Positions 60,591 through 64,000 of a stretch of 64,000 nt of DNA are shown piece after piece (the first letter of the stretch is position 1; each line of letters starts with the position of its first letter). The notes under the pieces were generated by a model. The model did no database searches. It was not told the DNA's origin and saw only the letters and a list, made by a program, of their open reading frames with translations. Origin of the DNA: Neoasaia chiangmaiensis (lineage in GTDB: Bacteria > Pseudomonadota > Alphaproteobacteria > Acetobacterales > Acetobacteraceae); contig NZ_CP014691.1 in assembly GCF_002005465.1 (NCBI RefSeq), positions 620,001 to 684,000 on the forward strand, given 5' to 3'. A program made the translations under genes and the position numbers.

Positions 60591-61910
60591 ATGGACATTC
60601 CCTCGAATCACTCCAATCACGATGCTCTCTGGTTGCCATTCACCGCGAACCGACAGTTCCGCTCAACACCCCGCATGCTCGTTTCGGCGCACGGCATGTA
60701 TTACAAGGACGATCGCGGCCACGACGTTCTCGATGGATGCGCGGGCCTTTGGTGCGTGAACGCCGGGCATACACGCCCGCGTATCGTCGAAGCCGTGCAG
60801 AAAACCGTGGCGACGCTCGATTTCGCCCCGGCCTTCCAGATGGGCCACCCATTGGCATTCGAAGCCGCTGACCGCGTCGCGCGGCTGGCACCCGGCAATC
60901 TGAATCATGTCTTCTTCTGCAATTCCGGATCGGAAGCCGGCGACTCAGCCCTGAAGATCGCACTGGCCTATCAGCGCCTGCGCGGCGAAGGCACACGCAC
61001 ACGGTTGATCGGCCGGGAACGCGGCTATCACGGCGTCGGATTCGGGGGCATATCGGTCGGCGGCATCTCCGGCAATCGCAAGCTTTACGGAACGATGCTG
61101 GGCGGCGTGGACCATCTGCCTCATACCCTCGATCTTGAACGGAACGCATTTTCGCGCGGCCAACCCGAACATGGCGCGGAACTGGCGGATGCGCTGGAAC
61201 GCATCGTGACCCTGCACGATGCCTCCACGATTGCAGCCGTCATCGTCGAGCCCATGGCAGGATCCACGGGCGTTCTCCCCGCGCCGAAAGGCTATCTGAA
61301 ACGTTTGCGCGACATCTGCACAAAGCACGGCATCCTGCTGATTTTCGACGAAGTTATCACCGGATTCGGTCGCCTCGGCGCATCGTTCGCCGCTGAAAAA
61401 TATGGCATTGTCCCGGATATCATGACGGTCGCCAAAGGCATCACAAACGGCACCGTGCCGATGGGTGCGAACATCGTTTCCGATACGGTGTTCGATGCCT
61501 TTATGCAGGGACCACCCGAGGCAATCGACCTGCCGCACGGCTACACCTACACCGCGCATCCCATTGCTTGCGCCGCCGCAATCGCAACACTGGACACCTA
61601 CGCAGAGGAGCATCTGTTCGAACGCGCCGCGGCACTGACGCCTTACTTCGAAGACGCCGCCCACAGTCTTCGTGGCCTGCCGAACGTGGTCGACATTCGG
61701 AACGAAGGACTTGTCGCCGGGATCGAACTGGCACCACGCGATGCGAAGACAACCCGCGCCTACGAGATTTTCGATCGCGCGTTCCATGAAGGCGTCCTGC
61801 TGCGCTACACAGGCGATATCGTCGCCGTCTCACCGCCATTGATCGTTGAAAAGGCGGAAATCGATCGGATATTCGAGACAATCGGTCGCCTGATACGACA
61901 GGTGGCATGA
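60591..61910 (+). CDS. class III aminotransferase, omega-amino acid:pyruvate type
   Basis: PLP transaminase of 439 residues closest in pattern to beta-alanine/omega-amino acid:pyruvate aminotransferases. Features: D-A-L-W-L-P-F-T near the N-terminus, F-F-C-N-S-G-S-E-A near residue 114, the cofactor Asp in I-F-D-E-V-I-T-G-F-G-R-L-G, and the PLP lysine in V-A-K-G-I-T-N-G near 287. GGAG lies eight bases before the ATG at 60591. The NCS1 permease starts about 100 bases downstream on the same strand, hinting at use of a nitrogen compound. The substrate is inferred from motif pattern, so beta-alanine is only a candidate. Confidence 0.88.
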   Translation: MDIPSNHSNHDALWLPFTANRQFRSTPRMLVSAHGMYYKDDRGHDVLDGCAGLWCVNAGHTRPRIVEAVQKTVATLDFAPAFQMGHPLAFEAADRVARLAPGNLNHVFFCNSGSEAGDSALKIALAYQRLRGEGTRTRLIGRERGYHGVGFGGISVGGISGNRKLYGTMLGGVDHLPHTLDLERNAFSRGQPEHGAELADALERIVTLHDASTIAAVIVEPMAGSTGVLPAPKGYLKRLRDICTKHGILLIFDEVITGFGRLGASFAAEKYGIVPDIMTVAKGITNGTVPMGANIVSDTVFDAFMQGPPEAIDLPHGYTYTAHPIACAAAIATLDTYAEEHLFERAAALTPYFEDAAHSLRGLPNVVDIRNEGLVAGIELAPRDAKTTRAYEIFDRAFHEGVLLRYTGDIVAVSPPLIVEKAEIDRIFETIGRLIRQVA

Positions 61911-62009
61911 ACGGCCCCGGGGACAACCGGCCTCGCTCTTCGTCACGGACCAGGAACATTCCAATCTCCGTCTTCACCTCGTAACGATAGCGTGCCAATC
62001 TCGAAAACG

Positions 62010-63416
62010 ATGACGCACGCTACCGATCCCGCTCTCTACAACGACGATCTTGCGCCGATCCCCGTCGAGAAGCGGGACTGGACCTGGATCAACATGGCGA
62101 CGGTGTGGATGGGCATGGTCCATAACATCGTGGTCTATGAGGGCGCCGCCGGCCTCATGGCGCTGGGCTTTTCCGCCTGGGAGTGCATGGAAGTCGTTGC
62201 CGTCTCCTATATGGTCCTGTTCGTGGCCATGTGGTTCAATGCCCGCGCGGGAACGCGATACGGCATACCGTTCTGCGTCCTGATCCGCTCGGCCTTCGGT
62301 CCTTTCGGCGCTCAACTTCCTGTCGTATTGCGCGGATTTTGCGCGATTTTCTGGTTCTCGGTTCAGGCATTTGCCGCCACGCAGGCCATCGACGCCATTG
62401 TCGGAACCGTCTGGCCCTGGTGGAACACGCTCGCCATGCCCTTGCTCGGCATGTCGCTTCACCGCTGGGGCGCTCTATGCCTGGTGTGGGCGTTGCACGT
62501 CTGGGTGATGAACCATGGCGTCACGCGCATTCGCAACTTCGAGCTGGTCGCAGGTCCCCTCGTCATCGTCATCGGTGCCATGGCAACCGGGTGGGCCCTG
62601 CATGTCGGCCATGGTCTGGGGCCACTTTTCGCCGTGCCATCGCGCTTGCACGGTTCAGCTTTTACGCTGGCTTTCGCCGAGGGTGTCACAGGTATGATCG
62701 GCATGTGGGCAACCTTCGCCGTCAACATCCCGGACCTGTCACGTTTCGTCCGCTCACAGCGCGATCAGGTTCTGGGTCAGGCGATCGGCCTGCCCGTGAC
62801 CGCGTTGGTCTTCACGCCGATGGCGATCATCACAACATCCGCCACGGTATTGCTGTTCGGTCGACCGATCTGGAATCCCGTCGAGTTGTTGCTGGCCTTA
62901 AATCACCCGGTAGTCACGGTCCTGGGTGGTGCTGTCATCGTTCTGGCCACGCTGTCGGTCAACGTCGTCGCCAACATCATGCCGGCCTGTTACGACCTCA
63001 TCAATCTCGCGCCGCAAACGCTGAACTTCCGTCGCGCCGGGTTTCTCGTACTCGTTCTGGGATTGCTCTTCATGCCCTGGCTTTGGTTCAGCGAGGCCGA
63101 GAGCATCTATCGCGTGCTGGACATCATCAGCGGCCTGCTCGGTCCCGTCACGGGCATCATGCTCGCGGACTATTTCGTGCTCAGACGCCAAAATCTCGTC
63201 GTCGCCGACCTCTATCGCCGTGACGGGCGTTATGCCGGGCGTCACGGCTGGCACCTCCCGGCGCCAGTCGCATTTGTCGTCGGCGGCGTATGCGCCAACA
63301 TCGGAATCATCATTCCGGCCCTGGCATCCGTCGGCAGCGTTTCATGGTTCGTCGGACTTGGCGTCGCGGCCGCGCTTTACCTTGCGCTCGCCGGGAGGAA
63401 AGCGCGGCATGCGTGA
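62010..63416 (+). CDS. NCS1 family nucleobase/hydantoin-type permease
   Basis: Proton- or sodium-coupled importer of the NCS1 family (cytosine, purine, allantoin, hydantoin). About 12 membrane segments in 468 residues; the N-terminal Y-N-D-D-L-A-P-I-P, W-x-x-W-I-N and M-G-M-V-H-N segment is typical, and G-M-W-A-T-F-A-V-N-I-P-D-L-S-R-F lies in the substrate region. The ATG at 62010 is preferred; a GTG at 61992 adds six residues. It lies just after the omega-transaminase and overlaps the convergent cdh end by 40 bases. Substrate cannot be told from sequence. Confidence 0.87.
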   Translation: MTHATDPALYNDDLAPIPVEKRDWTWINMATVWMGMVHNIVVYEGAAGLMALGFSAWECMEVVAVSYMVLFVAMWFNARAGTRYGIPFCVLIRSAFGPFGAQLPVVLRGFCAIFWFSVQAFAATQAIDAIVGTVWPWWNTLAMPLLGMSLHRWGALCLVWALHVWVMNHGVTRIRNFELVAGPLVIVIGAMATGWALHVGHGLGPLFAVPSRLHGSAFTLAFAEGVTGMIGMWATFAVNIPDLSRFVRSQRDQVLGQAIGLPVTALVFTPMAIITTSATVLLFGRPIWNPVELLLALNHPVVTVLGGAVIVLATLSVNVVANIMPACYDLINLAPQTLNFRRAGFLVLVLGLLFMPWLWFSEAESIYRVLDIISGLLGPVTGIMLADYFVLRRQNLVVADLYRRDGRYAGRHGWHLPAPVAFVVGGVCANIGIIIPALASVGSVSWFVGLGVAAALYLALAGRKARHA

Positions 63417-64000
63417 TCCTGCAGAACCTCACCCGAAGCGCGATCCAGTCCATGTGCCGCATCATCCAGCAAGATGAAGCTTCCATGCGTCGGTATGACA
63501 ACCAACGTATGGGCGCGCATTTCGGTCTGGGGTGACGACAGGCTATCCGCCAGAACCCTGAACGGTGAACGATCCAGATCCGGCAGGCGAATGGCGCGAT
63601 AATGATGACCTTCGACCGCCTGTGGCAGGTCCGACCACATGGGCCCGATCAGCCCGTCCTGTGCATCCAGACTGCGCCGTGTCTCCGCCGTCATACAATC
63701 AATATGAATATGCAGTTGGTCTTGCGACCGACCGGGCTTTGAGTTGATGGCGAGCGACAGCGCATCGGTAGGAAGCGTGACGCCGTAGGCCTTCGAAACG
63801 CGATCTCGCTCCAGCCATGCCAACGCGAAATAATTCGGCGTCCCAGGCTGCAACAGGGCCGGGCTTTCGATGCCGCTCATCCTGACTGTCGGCATCAGCA
63901 GATACTGGCCCTTGCCTTCAAGACTATGAAGCAGGGCATAGCCGGCTTTGGCGTCATACACAGCGCATGGACGACCGCCGATCGCACAACGCTCGTGAAC
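63377..64000 (-). CDS. cdh: CDP-diacylglycerol pyrophosphatase, C-terminal part (cut by right edge)
   Basis: Hydrolyses CDP-diacylglycerol to CMP and phosphatidate. The visible 207 residues align in pattern with the HIT-like Cdh family: A-G-Y near the N-terminal visible part, Q-Y-L-L-M-P-T, P-N-Y-F-A-L-A-W, S-L-A-I-N-S-K-P-G-R-S-Q, and the H-x-H-x motif Q-L-H-I-H-I-D-C. The reading frame continues past 64000, so the signal peptide is missing. Its 3' end overlaps the NCS1 gene by 40 bases on the other strand. Confidence 0.9.
   Translation of the reverse strand, partial: VHERCAIGGRPCAVYDAKAGYALLHSLEGKGQYLLMPTVRMSGIESPALLQPGTPNYFALAWLERDRVSKAYGVTLPTDALSLAINSKPGRSQDQLHIHIDCMTAETRRSLDAQDGLIGPMWSDLPQAVEGHHYRAIRLPDLDRSPFRVLADSLSSPQTEMRAHTLVVIPTHGSFILLDDAAHGLDRASGEVLQDHACRAFLPASAR

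Overview
The window is a 64 kb piece of an alphaproteobacterial chromosome, most likely from an acetic acid bacterium (Acetobacteraceae). The evidence is the high GC content, the tRNA-Leu/tig/clpP/clpX/lon order, a SUF operon as the only Fe-S assembly system seen here, CtrA-type promoter boxes, and the character of the proteins. It is almost entirely chromosomal housekeeping. I found no insertion sequences, integrases, phage genes, CRISPR arrays or toxin/defence islands. Genes are tightly packed, many pairs overlap by 1-4 bases, and several starts are TTG.

Layout. 1-4603: protein quality control on the minus strand (tRNA-Leu, tig, clpP, clpX, start of lon). 4668-10268: nnr, a small membrane protein, a DEAD-box helicase with a long basic N-terminus, and an RNA m5U methyltransferase. 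10292-16289: a complete minus-strand operon sufR-B-C-D-S-T-A. 16379-22899: DUF445 protein, a divergent PEP carboxylase, a PLP decarboxylase and a lone flagellar DUF1217 protein. 23067-26469: ATP-grasp/alpha-E/exported-protein operon of unknown function. 26486-33085: SDR, mfd and recG. 33228-37039: a degenerate GGDEF-EAL protein, an LpxR-like outer-membrane protein and a tandem cold-shock-domain protein. 37136-42454: smpB, dapA, pheA, kdsB, hisN, serA (amino acid and Kdo metabolism). 42510-50341: comM, metC, sseA, an AI-2E-type membrane protein, an EEP-fold phosphoesterase, a cardiolipin synthase and bpt. 50338-59216: parC, a lipoprotein, recO, tsf, rpsB, dnaE. 59261-64000: an MFS exporter, an omega-amino acid transaminase, an NCS1 permease and the 3' part of cdh; this is the most niche-specific stretch.

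How genes work together. Trigger factor, ClpXP and Lon form the folding and proteolysis axis. SufBCD with SufS, SufA and SufT build Fe-S clusters under a SufR/IscR-type sensor carrying C-x5-C-x5-C. Mfd, RecG, RecO and DnaE serve replication and repair. hisN, serA, pheA, dapA and metC supply amino acids.

The most interesting signals are regulatory. Two full TTAA-N7-TTAA boxes, the CtrA consensus, were the only ones I found by eye. One lies just upstream of the competence-associated gene comM and the other upstream of the flagellar DUF1217 gene. There is also a set of long, nearly perfect hairpins without U-tracts directly after stop codons. I saw no clearly novel multi-gene system; the closest candidate is the ATP-grasp/alpha-E/exported-protein operon.
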